Below, piece by piece: positions 8,655-15,481 of a stretch of 15,664 bases of DNA; positions within the stretch are counted from its first letter, which is position 1; every line of letters starts with the position of its first letter. Under the pieces are notes generated by a model, which was not told the DNA's origin, made no database searches, and saw nothing but the letters and a program-made list of their open reading frames with translations. This stretch comes from Eubacterium sp. (lineage in GTDB: Bacteria; Bacillota; Clostridia; Oscillospirales; Acutalibacteraceae), in NCBI GenBank assembly GCA_029054965.1, contig JAIDEF010000108.1:1-15664 (forward strand), read 5' to 3'. A program made the position numbers and the translations under genes.

Positions 8655-8692
8655 TGATATTTCCTCCTTATTAGATTAGCAATTCTCGATTC

Positions 8693-8878
8693 TTACCAAG
8701 ATGATTTCTTTACGCCAGGGATTTCGCCCTTATGAGCAAGCTCTCTGAAGCAAATTCTGCAAACGCCGTACTTACGAAGGTAAGCATGAGGTCTACCGCA
8801 GATTTTGCATCTGTTATAAGCTCTTGTTGAATACTTAGCAGGCTTAGCTGCCTTAACTTTCATAGATGTCTTTGCCAC
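8693..8878 (-). CDS. rpsZ: 30S ribosomal protein S14, zinc type (GTG start)
   Basis: S14 completes the 30S head near S3, S10 and S19. This is the short zinc-binding type of 61 residues, with Cys24, Cys27, Cys40 and Cys43 in CxxC pairs and the conserved end [22 protein letters not shown]. The start codon is GTG at 8878, with AAGGAGGG 6 bases upstream (8885–8892). An in-frame ATG five codons later (residue 6) is a poorer choice because it would lose the conserved first residues and has no site of its own. The gene is often called rpsN or rpsZ; the short form is usually rpsZ. Confidence 0.96.
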   Translation of the reverse strand: MAKTSMKVKAAKPAKYSTRAYNRCKICGRPHAYLRKYGVCRICFRELAHKGEIPGVKKSSW

Positions 8879-8884
8879 GATAAT

Positions 8885-8892
8885 CCCTCCTT
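8885..8892 (-). promoter_or_regulatory. ribosome binding site deciding the GTG start of zinc-type S14
   Basis: AAGGAGGG, overlapping the rplE stop codon, lies 6 bases before GTG 8878. This is one of the strongest sites in the cluster and offsets the weaker start codon. Confidence 0.8.
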
Positions 8893-9433
8893 ACTCTGCA
8901 AATGGAGCACCCATAAGCTTTAATAACTCACGAGCCTCTTCGTCTGTGTTTGCTGTTGTTACCATAAGAATATCCATACCGCGAACAGTATCGATTTTAT
9001 CATATTCGATTTCAGGGAAAATTAACTGCTCCTTAACACCCATAGCATAGTTACCACGGCCGTCAAATGAGTTAGGATTAATACCTCTGAAGTCACGAAC
9101 TCTTGGAAGTGCGAGATTGAAAAATCTCTCAAGGAATTCATACATTCTGTCACCGCGAAGTGTAACCTTAACACCGATTGGCATACCCTCACGGAGCTTG
9201 AAGTTAGCTACTGACTTCTTAGCACGACATATTACCGGACGCTGACCTGTAATTATCTGCAGATCTCTGATGATAGCGTCTACTACCTTTGAATTTTCAC
9301 GAGCTTCACCGCAACCAACGTTGATTACAACCTTGTCAAGCTTTGGGATTTGCATAACAGATTTGTACTCAAACTTTTTCATCAGTGCAGGCGCAATCTC
9401 GCTCTTATAAGTTTCCTTTAAAGCTGCTGCCAT
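8891..9433 (-). CDS. rplE: 50S ribosomal protein L5
   Basis: L5 binds 5S rRNA, helps incorporate it into the central protuberance, and touches the P-site tRNA. The 180 residues agree with the 179–180 norm. The N-terminal region [44 protein letters not shown] carries the family signature. Further motifs are [32 protein letters not shown] and [30 protein letters not shown]. The ribosome binding site is GGAGGAACA-type. The TAA stop codon overlaps the ribosome binding site of rpsN. Confidence 0.98.
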   Translation of the reverse strand: MAAALKETYKSEIAPALMKKFEYKSVMQIPKLDKVVINVGCGEARENSKVVDAIIRDLQIITGQRPVICRAKKSVANFKLREGMPIGVKVTLRGDRMYEFLERFFNLALPRVRDFRGINPNSFDGRGNYAMGVKEQLIFPEIEYDKIDTVRGMDILMVTTANTDEEARELLKLMGAPFAE

Positions 9434-9453
9434 TTGTTATGTTCCTCCCTTTC

Positions 9454-9756
9454 TTAAAACTCGTTGCCGCATTTCTTGCAAACGCGGTTTCCATCCTTAC
9501 GGCCAACACGTGTTGCCTCGCCGCATTTTGGACATACTAACTGAACTTTTGATGCATAAAGTGCTGACTCAGTTTCAATAAGGCCACCAGGCTCACCCAT
9601 CTTACGAGGTTTAACGTGCTTTGTAACAACGTTAACCTTCTTAACGATAACCTTGCCCTCTTTTGGACTTACAGCAACTACTTCGCCCTTTACACCCTTT
9701 GACTTACCGCTGAGAACCATAACGGTATCACCGGTTTTAACAAACATTTTACTCAT
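9454..9756 (-). CDS. rplX: 50S ribosomal protein L24 with C-terminal zinc ribbon
   Basis: L24 is an assembly-initiating 50S protein near the exit-tunnel rim. The 100-residue protein has an N-terminal KOW domain (VKTGDTVMVLSGKSKGVKGEVV). The C-terminal part holds two CxxC pairs, Cys75/Cys78 (CPKCG) and Cys93/Cys96 (CKKCG), which should bind zinc. Many bacteria, including B. subtilis, have lost these cysteines, so this is the zinc-containing form. The ribosome binding site is GGAGG about 10 bases before the ATG. rplE follows after 20 bases. Confidence 0.97.
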   Translation of the reverse strand: MSKMFVKTGDTVMVLSGKSKGVKGEVVAVSPKEGKVIVKKVNVVTKHVKPRKMGEPGGLIETESALYASKVQLVCPKCGEATRVGRKDGNRVCKKCGNEF

Positions 9757-9771
9757 ATCCTTGCACCTCCA

Positions 9772-10140
9772 TTAAAGTACTTCCGGAGCAAGAGAAAGTA
9801 TTTTCATATAATCTTTCTCACGCAGCTCACGAGCTACTGGTCCAAAAATACGAGTACCGCGAGGAGTCTTATCCTCTCTAATAATTACGGCAGCATTCTC
9901 GTCAAAACGGATATACTGACCGTCGTCACGACGTACACCTTTAGTTGTACGAACGATGACTGCTTTAACAACTTCGCCCTTTTTAACAATGCCACCAGGA
10001 GCTGCTTTCTTGACTGAAGCTACGATAACGTCACCGATATTTGCATATCTTCTGCCTGAACCGCCGAGAACTCTGATGCAGAGAAGCTCTTTAGCGCCTG
10101 TGTTGTCAGCAACTTTAAGACGACTTTCCTGTTGTATCAC
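9772..10140 (-). CDS. rplN: 50S ribosomal protein L14 (GTG start)
   Basis: L14 lies at the subunit interface and forms intersubunit bridges with 16S rRNA. I place the start at GTG 10140 because it gives the standard 122-residue protein beginning [27 protein letters not shown]. It also has a well-spaced AAGGAGG. The longer open frame starting at 10173 adds 11 residues that run through the ribosome binding site and match nothing in the family. The signature [30 protein letters not shown] is present and the C-terminus [30 protein letters not shown] is canonical. This is the first gene of the spc-type block. Confidence 0.97.
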   Translation of the reverse strand: MIQQESRLKVADNTGAKELLCIRVLGGSGRRYANIGDVIVASVKKAAPGGIVKKGEVVKAVIVRTTKGVRRDDGQYIRFDENAAVIIREDKTPRGTRIFGPVARELREKDYMKILSLAPEVL

Positions 10141-10237
10141 AGCATTTTCCTCCTTCGTACTGCAAAATAACACTTTGCTAAGTTGCAGTTATTATTTCAT
10201 AATTGACTAAATTATTAAAAGACGCAAATCGTAACGA
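10141..10237 (-). promoter_or_regulatory. 97-base rpsQ–rplN gap with inverted repeats at the S10/spc boundary
   Basis: This gap falls where the S10 and spc operons are separate in E. coli. It has an inverted repeat AATCG-TTA-CGATT (10227–10239) over the rpsQ stop codon. A 7-bp stem (10159–10165 with 10183–10189) contains a smaller internal hairpin and lies just upstream of the rplN ribosome binding site. A weak promoter-like pair, TTGCGT and AATTAT with 17 bases between, is also present. An internal promoter or translational control element is plausible but unproven. Confidence 0.35.
10149..10155 (-). promoter_or_regulatory. ribosome binding site deciding the GTG start of rplN
   Basis: AAGGAGG lies 8 bases upstream of GTG at 10140. 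The same site is too close (3 bases) to an ATG that opens a two-codon reading frame, ATG CTG TGA, whose stop overlaps the GTG. Confidence 0.8.
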
Positions 10238-10492
10238 TTATTTTGCCTTTTCGATGATTTCAACCACACGCCATCTCTTATCCTTGCTCATAGGACGACA
10301 TTCCATAATCTGAACCTTGTCACCTACACCGCAGGTGTTATCCTCGTCGTGTGCTTTGTACTTAACAGTACGATTAACAATCTTATTGTAAAGTGGATGA
10401 CGAACTTTGTCCTTGATTGTAACTACAACAGTTTTGTCCATCTTGTCACTTGTAACAATACCTACTCTTGTTTTTCTGAGGTTTCTTTCCAT
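10238..10492 (-). CDS. rpsQ: 30S ribosomal protein S17
   Basis: S17 is an OB-fold primary binding protein that organises the 5′ domain of 16S rRNA. The product has 84 residues, the usual size. The start [19 protein letters not shown] and the signature [23 protein letters not shown] near residues 57–79 are diagnostic. A GGAGG-type ribosome binding site precedes the ATG. It is the last gene of the S10-type block; a 97-base gap separates it from rplN, and a 13-base inverted repeat overlaps its stop codon. Confidence 0.97.
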   Translation of the reverse strand: MERNLRKTRVGIVTSDKMDKTVVVTIKDKVRHPLYNKIVNRTVKYKAHDEDNTCGVGDKVQIMECRPMSKDKRWRVVEIIEKAK

Positions 10493-10509
10493 TATTAGTT
10501 ACCTCCTTC

Positions 10510-10713
10510 TTAAGAATTAGCCTTATCAAGTTCGATTTCTCTCTCAACAGTCTTGATGCGAGCGATATCTTTCTTGACAGCTTTAATTCTCATAGGGTTG
10601 TCGAGCTGATTGATTGCCTGCTGGAAATGAAGGTTGAAAAGCTCTTCTTTAAGCTCTGCAAGTTTCTTAGCTCTCTGATCTGCTGATAACGCTTTAATTT
10701 CTGATGCTTTCAT
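10510..10713 (-). CDS. rpmC: 50S ribosomal protein L29
   Basis: L29 is a small two-helix protein next to L23 at the exit-tunnel opening. The 67 residues match the family, with [31 protein letters not shown] forming the first helix and the conserved [26 protein letters not shown] leading into the second. The ATG overlaps the rplP stop codon by one base, and rpsQ follows after 17 bases. Confidence 0.97.
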   Translation of the reverse strand: MKASEIKALSADQRAKKLAELKEELFNLHFQQAINQLDNPMRIKAVKKDIARIKTVEREIELDKANS

Positions 10714-11138
10714 TACTGCTCGCCTCCCTCTTCTTCTTTCTTAACAAACTTACATTTAACAGGAAGCTTGTTTGCAGCAAGTCTCATAGCCTCACGTGCT
10801 ACCTCCTCGCTTACACCGCCGAGCTCAAACATAACTCTGCCCGGCTTAACTACTGCTACCCAGTAGTCAACGTTACCTTTACCTTTACCCATACGGGTGT
10901 CGGCTGGTCTTGCTGTAATAGGCTTATCAGGGAAAATTTTGATCCATACTTTACCGCCACGCTTTGTGTAACGTGTCATAGCAATACGGGCAGCTTCAAT
11001 CTGTGCTGCTGTAATCCATGCCGGCTCAGTAGTCATAAGACCAAACTCACCGTAAGTAACCTTATTACCTCTTGTAGCCACACCGGTCATACGACCTCTG
11101 TGCTGCTTTCTGTGTTTAACACGCTTTGGTAAAAGCAT
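10713..11138 (-). CDS. rplP: 50S ribosomal protein L16
   Basis: L16 binds between helices of 23S rRNA close to the A-site tRNA elbow and is needed for late 50S assembly. The 141 residues are typical. The conserved start [17 protein letters not shown] is followed by [31 protein letters not shown] and by [17 protein letters not shown], the loop reaching toward the peptidyl-transferase centre. The C-terminus is acidic (EEEGGEQ). It overlaps rpsC upstream and rpmC downstream by one base each in TAATG junctions, so S3, L16 and L29 are probably translated as a coupled set. Confidence 0.98.
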   Translation of the reverse strand: MLLPKRVKHRKQHRGRMTGVATRGNKVTYGEFGLMTTEPAWITAAQIEAARIAMTRYTKRGGKVWIKIFPDKPITARPADTRMGKGKGNVDYWVAVVKPGRVMFELGGVSEEVAREAMRLAANKLPVKCKFVKKEEEGGEQ

Positions 11139-11830
11139 TATCTTTTTCCTCCTTCCCTGCGATTTGACCTTCTCTTATTGTTGTTGCGTGATTCACGAAG
11201 AACCTCACCCTGGTAAATCCAAGTCTTAACACCAATCTTACCATAAGTTGTGTTAGCCTCTGCAAATCCGTAATCAATATCAGCACGGATTGTCTGAAGC
11301 GGGATTGTACCTTCCTTATATGTTTCTGAACGAGCGATTTCAGCACCGCCGATTCTACCTGAAACCATAATCTTAATACCGCGAGCACCAAGTCTCATAG
11401 TATTTCTGATAGCGCCCTTAACAGCTCTTCTGAAAGATACACGTCTTTCAAGCTGCTGAGCAACGCTCTGTGCAACGAGTGTTGCATTTAAGTCCGGCTG
11501 CTTGATTTCAACGATGTTGATGAAAACCTCGTTTGCATCCTTGCCGAGCTTCTTAGCACAAAGAGTCTTAAGCTTTTCAATCTCTGCACCCTGCTTACCG
11601 ATAACCATACCCGGCTTTGCACAGTGGATGTTGATTCTTACTCTCTTTGCATCTCTTTCGATTTCTACCTTTGGAACACCTGCGCCGTAGAGGGTTTTCA
11701 GTAAATACTTACGAAGATTGTAATCTTCAACAAGTGTATCACCGAACTCACCCTTCTTTGCATACCAGCGAGAGTCCCAGTTTTTAATAACGCCGATTCT
11801 TAAACCGGTTGGATTACATTTCTGTCCCAT
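11138..11830 (-). CDS. rpsC: 30S ribosomal protein S3
   Basis: S3 forms part of the mRNA entry channel of the 30S subunit with S4 and S5, where basic residues contribute to helicase activity on structured mRNA. The 230-residue protein starts [14 protein letters not shown] type II KH domain follows, with its G-x-x-G loop in [11 protein letters not shown] (74–84). The C-terminal domain contains [13 protein letters not shown] and ends in a very basic tail ([17 protein letters not shown]). The ribosome binding site GAGGAGG is strong. The stop codon overlaps the rplP start as TAATG. Confidence 0.98.
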   Translation of the reverse strand: MGQKCNPTGLRIGVIKNWDSRWYAKKGEFGDTLVEDYNLRKYLLKTLYGAGVPKVEIERDAKRVRINIHCAKPGMVIGKQGAEIEKLKTLCAKKLGKDANEVFINIVEIKQPDLNATLVAQSVAQQLERRVSFRRAVKGAIRNTMRLGARGIKIMVSGRIGGAEIARSETYKEGTIPLQTIRADIDYGFAEANTTYGKIGVKTWIYQGEVLRESRNNNKRRSNRREGGKR

Positions 11831-11848
11831 TTAACTTTTCCTCCTCGC

Positions 11849-12187
11849 TTAGTCTTCCATTTCCTTAACGGTAATGGTGATGTGTGATGTTCTCTTGTTA
11901 ATTCTGTATGCTCTGCCCTGTGCTCTTGCCTGGATTCTCTTGAGAGTTGGTCCTGCAGTTGCATTGCAGTAGCTTACTACTAATCTTGATACGTCCATAT
12001 TGTTATTGTTTTCAGCGTTAGCCATTGCTGATTTAAGAACCTTTCTAACAGGCTCACAAGCAGCTTTTGGTGTGTACTGAAGAATAGCCATAGCCTTATC
12101 AACAGGCTGGTTTCTGATTAAATCAAGAACAATCTGCACCTTTCTGGGAGAGATACGGACGTAGGTTGCTTTAGCTGTTGCTTCCAT
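11849..12187 (-). CDS. rplV: 50S ribosomal protein L22
   Basis: L22 contacts all six 23S rRNA domains, and its long beta hairpin, together with L4, forms the narrowest part of the exit tunnel. The 112-residue length is standard. The N-terminal ATYVRISPRKVQIVLDLIRN is the rRNA-binding helix region. Residues 76–105 (ATAGPTLKRIQARAQGRAYR onward to HIT) make up the tunnel hairpin and following conserved strand. The gene has an AAAGGAG ribosome binding site and lies between rpsS and rpsC. Confidence 0.98.
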   Translation of the reverse strand: MEATAKATYVRISPRKVQIVLDLIRNQPVDKAMAILQYTPKAACEPVRKVLKSAMANAENNNNMDVSRLVVSYCNATAGPTLKRIQARAQGRAYRINKRTSHITITVKEMED

Positions 12188-12204
12188 AATATTTCTCCTT
12201 TCGA

Positions 12205-12477
12205 TTACTTAGATGTCTTAGAGCCTGCATGGCCTCTGAATGTTCTTGTTGGTGCAAATTCACCAAGCTTGTGTCCAACCATATCCTCTGTAACATATAC
12301 AGGAACATGCTTTCTTCCGTCATGAACAGCAAAAGTGTGTCCTACGAATTCAGGGAAGATTGTTGAACTTCTTGACCAGGTCTTGATAACCTGCTTGTCG
12401 CCTGAAGCATTAAGAGCTTCAACCTTTTTGTAAAGACTTTCTTCTACATAAGGTCCTTTTTTAGTACTTCTACTCAT
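12205..12477 (-). CDS. rpsS: 30S ribosomal protein S19
   Basis: S19 binds the 3′ domain of 16S rRNA in the 30S head, near S13, and takes part in bridges to the 50S subunit. The 90-residue product is within the normal 88–95 range. Typical motifs are [19 protein letters not shown] at the N-terminus, [21 protein letters not shown] in the middle, and the [13 protein letters not shown] signature near residues 72–84. It lies between rplB and rplV, its universal position in this cluster, with a GGAGA-type ribosome binding site. Confidence 0.98.
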   Translation of the reverse strand: MSRSTKKGPYVEESLYKKVEALNASGDKQVIKTWSRSSTIFPEFVGHTFAVHDGRKHVPVYVTEDMVGHKLGEFAPTRTFRGHAGSKTSK

Positions 12478-12496
12478 TTAATCTTCTCCTTTCTTC

Positions 12497-13330
12497 TTAC
12501 TTACCGTTACGACGGCGAACGATCATCTTATTAGATGCCTTCTTCTTGTTACGTGTCTTATAACCAAGAGCAGGCTTGCCCCAAGGTGTGCAAGGACCTG
12601 GACGACCGATAGGTGACTTACCTTCACCACCACCGTGTGGATGGTCATTCGGGTTCATTACAGAACCGCGGACTGTAGGTCTCCAACCCATATTGCGCTT
12701 ACGGCCTGCTTTACCGATTTTAACGTTAGCGTGGTCAGTGTTGCCAACAACACCAACTGTTGCCATACAATCTCTTGGTACATTTCTTAACTCGCCTGAA
12801 GGTAATCTGAGAAGTGCATATGCACCCTCAAGAGCCATTAACTGAGCACTGTTACCTGCTGAACGAGCAAGCTGAGCACCATTGCCCGGATAAAGCTCTA
12901 CGTTGTGTACGATTGTACCAACAGGCATATCCTTTAATGCAAGTGCATTACCTGCAACGATGTCTGCGTTTGGACCTGACATTACTGTGTCGCCAACCTT
13001 AAGACCCTCAGGAGCTGTGATGTAGCTCTTTACGCCATCCTCATACTGGATGAGAGCGATATGTGCGCTTCTGTTTGGATCATATTCGATTGTTTTAACA
13101 GTAGCAGGAATATCGAACTTGTTTCTTTTGAAATCAATTATACGATACTTTCTTCTGTTTCCGCCGCCACGATGACGAACTGTAATTCTTCCGTAAGAGT
13201 TACGGCCTGATTTTTTGCTGAGTGGCTCAAGCAAAGATCTTTCAGGAGCAACCTTAGAGAGAGAAGAATAATCAGTTACTGACATATTTCTCCTTGAAGG
13301 AGTGGTCGGCTTGTAATTCTTAATTGCCAT
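12497..13330 (-). CDS. rplB: 50S ribosomal protein L2
   Basis: L2 is a universally conserved 50S protein needed for subunit association and peptidyl-transferase activity. From the ATG at 13330 the product is 277 residues, the standard length, starting [14 protein letters not shown]. An in-frame ATG 48 bases further upstream would add 16 residues that do not look like L2 and lacks a proper ribosome binding site. The rRNA-binding region includes [19 protein letters not shown] (51–69). The C-terminal signature [13 protein letters not shown] includes His230, which corresponds to the functionally important His229 of E. coli, followed by [19 protein letters not shown]. rpsS follows after 19 bases. 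Confidence 0.97.
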   Translation of the reverse strand: MAIKNYKPTTPSRRNMSVTDYSSLSKVAPERSLLEPLSKKSGRNSYGRITVRHRGGGNRRKYRIIDFKRNKFDIPATVKTIEYDPNRSAHIALIQYEDGVKSYITAPEGLKVGDTVMSGPNADIVAGNALALKDMPVGTIVHNVELYPGNGAQLARSAGNSAQLMALEGAYALLRLPSGELRNVPRDCMATVGVVGNTDHANVKIGKAGRKRNMGWRPTVRGSVMNPNDHPHGGGEGKSPIGRPGPCTPWGKPALGYKTRNKKKASNKMIVRRRNGK

Positions 13331-13428
13331 TTCTTTTCTCCTTTCCGGATAACTTTGCGAAAGGATGGCACCTTTCATACCTCATCATCCGAAATAATTT
13401 GCTCTATACTATTATATATAGGGATTGA
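13331..13428 (-). promoter_or_regulatory. 98-base gap before rplB with alternative pairings at the SD
   Basis: This is one of the two longest gaps inside the cluster. It contains TATAAT on the minus strand (13411–13416) without a good −35 partner. Three complementary 5-base arms also lie here: AAAGG (13371–13375), CCTTT (13360–13364) and AAAGG again (13340–13344, part of the rplB Shine–Dalgarno). The central CCTTT can pair with either neighbour, so one pairing would hide the Shine–Dalgarno and the other would free it. The arms are short and could arise by chance, so a regulatory role is inference only. Confidence 0.3.
13337..13344 (-). promoter_or_regulatory. ribosome binding site deciding the rplB start
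   Basis: AAAGGAGA is placed 6 bases upstream of the ATG at 13330 and fixes that ATG as the start of L2. The in-frame ATG at 13378 has only a GAGGT abutting it, a much poorer site. Confidence 0.8.
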
Positions 13429-13725
13429 TTACATCATATCGTTGAAGAACTCAATTTCCTTTGAATCTTCTGTAAGGGTTACGATAGCCTTTTTCCAAGA
13501 TGGAGTGTAGCCAACATTCATACCCTGACGGCGCTGTCTGCCGCGAACATTGATTGTGTTAACCTTAGCAACCTTTGTGCCAGGGAAAACAGTTTCAATT
13601 GCCTTAGCAATCTCAATCTTGTTAGCGTCCTTAGCAACCTTGAAAGTATACTTCTTAACCATAATGCCCATCATTGATTCCTCAGTGATGATTGGCTTAA
13701 GAATGATATCCTGAGCAGTTTTCAT
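13429..13725 (-). CDS. rplW: 50S ribosomal protein L23
   Basis: L23 lies at the mouth of the exit tunnel and is the docking site for trigger factor and the signal recognition particle. The 98 residues match the short bacterial form. Family features are the N-terminal DIILKPIITEES and the basic loop VRGRQRRQGMNVGYTPSWKKA near residues 64–84, which contacts 23S rRNA. Its ATG overlaps the rplD stop codon by one base. Downstream comes an unusually long gap of 98 bases before rplB, described separately. Confidence 0.97.
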   Translation of the reverse strand: MKTAQDIILKPIITEESMMGIMVKKYTFKVAKDANKIEIAKAIETVFPGTKVAKVNTINVRGRQRRQGMNVGYTPSWKKAIVTLTEDSKEIEFFNDMM

Positions 13726-14348
13726 TATGCGTATACCTCCTCAATTTTCTTTGCTGCGTCCTTGAGAACTACGAATGAATCGCAGTTAAGAATGTCATAA
13801 ACACAAAGTGTATTTACTGTAACAACCTTAACGCCCTCAATGTTACGAGCACTCTTATAAATCTTCTCATCGCTCTCAGCAGTAACGATAAGAGTTTTCT
13901 TAGCTGCCTTAAGCTTTGTGAGCATCTCAACCATAGCCTTTGTCTTGATTGCCTCAAGCTCAACCTTGTTGATTACCATCATTTCTTCAGCAGCAACCTT
14001 TGTTGAAAGTGCAGACTTCATAGCAAGTCTCTTAACTTTCTTATTAAGGTTTACCTTATATTTTCTTGGCTTTGGACCAAGAGCAATACCACCGTGTGTC
14101 CACTGTGGGCTGCGAGTTGAACCCTGTCTTGCACGGCCTGTACCCTTCTGTCTCCAAGGCTTTGCACCGCCACCGCTTACTTCTGAACGAGTGAGAGTTG
14201 ACTGTGTGCCCTGGCGCTGATTAGCAAGATAGCTAACAACAGCAAGATGCATTGCATTAGCATTTGGCTCAATGCCGAATACTGAATCTGCAAGTTCTAA
14301 TTTTGAAGTTTTCTTACCTTCCTGGTTATAAACCTGAACCTGTGCCAT
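13725..14348 (-). CDS. rplD: 50S ribosomal protein L4
   Basis: L4 binds 23S rRNA domain I and its extended loop lines the constriction of the nascent-peptide exit tunnel. In E. coli it also represses its own S10 operon. The protein has 207 residues, as expected. Residues 45–95 are the basic tunnel loop, with the diagnostic GGGAKPWRQKGTGRARQGS followed by WTHGGIALGPKPR. This loop is where macrolide-resistance changes occur in other bacteria, and nothing unusual is visible here. The ribosome binding site is GAAAGGAG just upstream of the ATG. The stop codon overlaps the start of rplW in TAATG, which suggests translational coupling of L4 and L23. Confidence 0.98.
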   Translation of the reverse strand: MAQVQVYNQEGKKTSKLELADSVFGIEPNANAMHLAVVSYLANQRQGTQSTLTRSEVSGGGAKPWRQKGTGRARQGSTRSPQWTHGGIALGPKPRKYKVNLNKKVKRLAMKSALSTKVAAEEMMVINKVELEAIKTKAMVEMLTKLKAAKKTLIVTAESDEKIYKSARNIEGVKVVTVNTLCVYDILNCDSFVVLKDAAKKIEEVYA

Positions 14349-14365
14349 TTTTATCTCTCCTTTCG

Positions 14366-14998
14366 TTAAGCTTTAACTGCGTCTGCAATTACAACAATTC
14401 CGCCCTTAGGACCCGGGATTGCACCCTTGATTGCGATAAGGTTGTTTTCAGCATCAACCTTAGCAACTGTCAAGTTCTGAACTGTTACTGTTTCGTGACC
14501 ATAGTGACCAGCCATCTTCTTACCCTTAAATACTCTTGAAGGGCTTGAGCAAGCACCAAGTGAGCCTGCGTGACGGTGGTTAGGACCTGTACCGTGAGTC
14601 ATTCTCAATCTTGAGAAGTTCCAGCGCTTGATTGCGCCTGCAGTACCGTGACCCTTGCTTGTTCCCTTAACATCAACAATTTCGCCAACCTCGAAAATGT
14701 CAGCCTTGATGATGCTGCCAACCTCGATACCCTCGATGCTGTCAAGACGGAACTCTTTGAGTGTTTTCTTAGGAGCTACATCAGCCTTGTCGAAGTGACC
14801 CTTCATTGGCTTGTTAACTCTTGATACTTTCATATCACCAAAGCCAACCTGGATTGCTTCGTAGCCGTCGTTCTCCATTGTCTTAACCTGTGTTACTGCA
14901 CAAGGACCAGCTTCAACAACTGTTACCGGAATAACCTTGCCAGTCTCGTCGAAAATCTGTGTCATGCCGATTTTCTTGCCGATAAGACCTTTTTTCAT
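14366..14998 (-). CDS. rplC: 50S ribosomal protein L3
   Basis: L3 is an early-assembly 50S protein whose long internal loop approaches the peptidyl-transferase centre. The 210-residue length is normal. The N-terminus has the typical [13 protein letters not shown], and residues 115–126 carry the conserved [12 protein letters not shown]. Residues 134–166 form the loop that reaches toward the catalytic site, ending in [13 protein letters not shown]. The position equivalent to the methylated glutamine of E. coli L3 appears not to be Gln (the local sequence is [13 protein letters not shown]), so that modification is probably absent; this alignment was made by eye. A strong AAAGGAGG lies about 10 bases upstream of the ATG. 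rplD follows after 17 bases. Confidence 0.98.
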   Translation of the reverse strand: MKKGLIGKKIGMTQIFDETGKVIPVTVVEAGPCAVTQVKTMENDGYEAIQVGFGDMKVSRVNKPMKGHFDKADVAPKKTLKEFRLDSIEGIEVGSIIKADIFEVGEIVDVKGTSKGHGTAGAIKRWNFSRLRMTHGTGPNHRHAGSLGACSSPSRVFKGKKMAGHYGHETVTVQNLTVAKVDAENNLIAIKGAIPGPKGGIVVIADAVKA

Positions 14999-15024
14999 AA
15001 CTTTATTTCCTCCTTTGGTTATTG

Positions 15025-15043
15025 GTTGGGATTTACACCCAAC
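15025..15043 (-). other. hairpin in the rpsJ–rplC gap
   Basis: GTTGGG and CCCAAC pair around a seven-base loop, 26 bases upstream of the rplC start and just before its ribosome binding site. The 61-base gap is longer than most in the cluster. No U tract follows, so it is more likely a processing or translation-related structure than a terminator. Confidence 0.4.
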
Positions 15044-15059
15044 ATGACCTCAGCCTCAA

Positions 15060-15374
15060 TTAGAGCTTGATTTCAATCTCTACACCGGCTGGGAGCTCAA
15101 GACTTGTCAGAGCCTCAACAGTTTTGTTTGATGGTCTGAGAATGTCGATGAGTCTTTTGTGTGTTCTCTGTTCGAACTGCTCACGGCTGTCCTTGTACTT
15201 ATGAACAGCACGAAGAATTGTTACCTTCTCAATCTCTGTTGGAAGTGGAATCGGACCGCTAACCTGAGCGCCGGTTCTCTTAGCTGTTTCAACAATCTTC
15301 TCTGCTGCCTGATCAACTAAGCTGTGATCATAGCCCTTGAGTCTGATTCGAATTTTGACTTTACTTGCTGCCAT
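15060..15374 (-). CDS. rpsJ: 30S ribosomal protein S10
   Basis: S10 (NusE) sits in the head of the 30S subunit and, in well-studied bacteria, also binds NusB to form part of the transcription antitermination complex. The 104-residue product matches the usual 102–105 length. The family signature lies in the middle, around [20 protein letters not shown], the stretch that forms the extended loop reaching into 16S rRNA. The ATG is preceded by AGGAGG at a 7-base spacing (15382–15387), which fixes the start. It is the first gene of the S10 block, follows a leader of about 290 bases, and is separated from rplC by 61 bases containing a small hairpin. Identification is secure. Confidence 0.98.
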   Translation of the reverse strand: MAASKVKIRIRLKGYDHSLVDQAAEKIVETAKRTGAQVSGPIPLPTEIEKVTILRAVHKYKDSREQFEQRTHKRLIDILRPSNKTVEALTSLELPAGVEIEIKL

Positions 15375-15381
15375 GTTATTT

Positions 15382-15387
15382 CCTCCT
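15382..15387 (-). promoter_or_regulatory. ribosome binding site of rpsJ
   Basis: A full AGGAGG sits 7 bases before the rpsJ ATG. It marks the 3′ end of the leader. Confidence 0.85.
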
Positions 15388-15447
15388 GAAAAATTATGGT
15401 GCGAGCTCCGATATTTTCACCACGCTCCCCCGTGTTTCAACCTTCCC

Positions 15448-15481
15448 TTTAAATTAAACCGAATGATTAAATTTCATTCGG
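15448..15481 (-). terminator. candidate attenuator hairpin in the S10 leader
   Basis: A perfect 8-bp stem (CCGAATGA/TCATTCGG, seven-base AT loop) is followed on the minus strand by TTTAATTTAAA. The stem is only half GC and the T run is interrupted, so it would be a weak terminator. That would suit partial readthrough into rpsJ, about 70 bases downstream. Attenuation is inference. Confidence 0.4.

Noticed and set aside
10704..11132. 142-codon plus-strand open frame
   Set aside because: It lies exactly antisense to rplP and has no ribosome binding site or recognisable domain; the conserved L16 protein explains the sequence.
11116..11391. 91-codon minus-strand frame
   Set aside because: Alternative frame within rpsC, crossing into rplP; low-complexity shadow without a start signal.
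13411..13416. TATAAT as an internal promoter before rplB
   Set aside because: No acceptable −35 box at 16–18 bases; kept only as part of the gap description, not as a promoter call.
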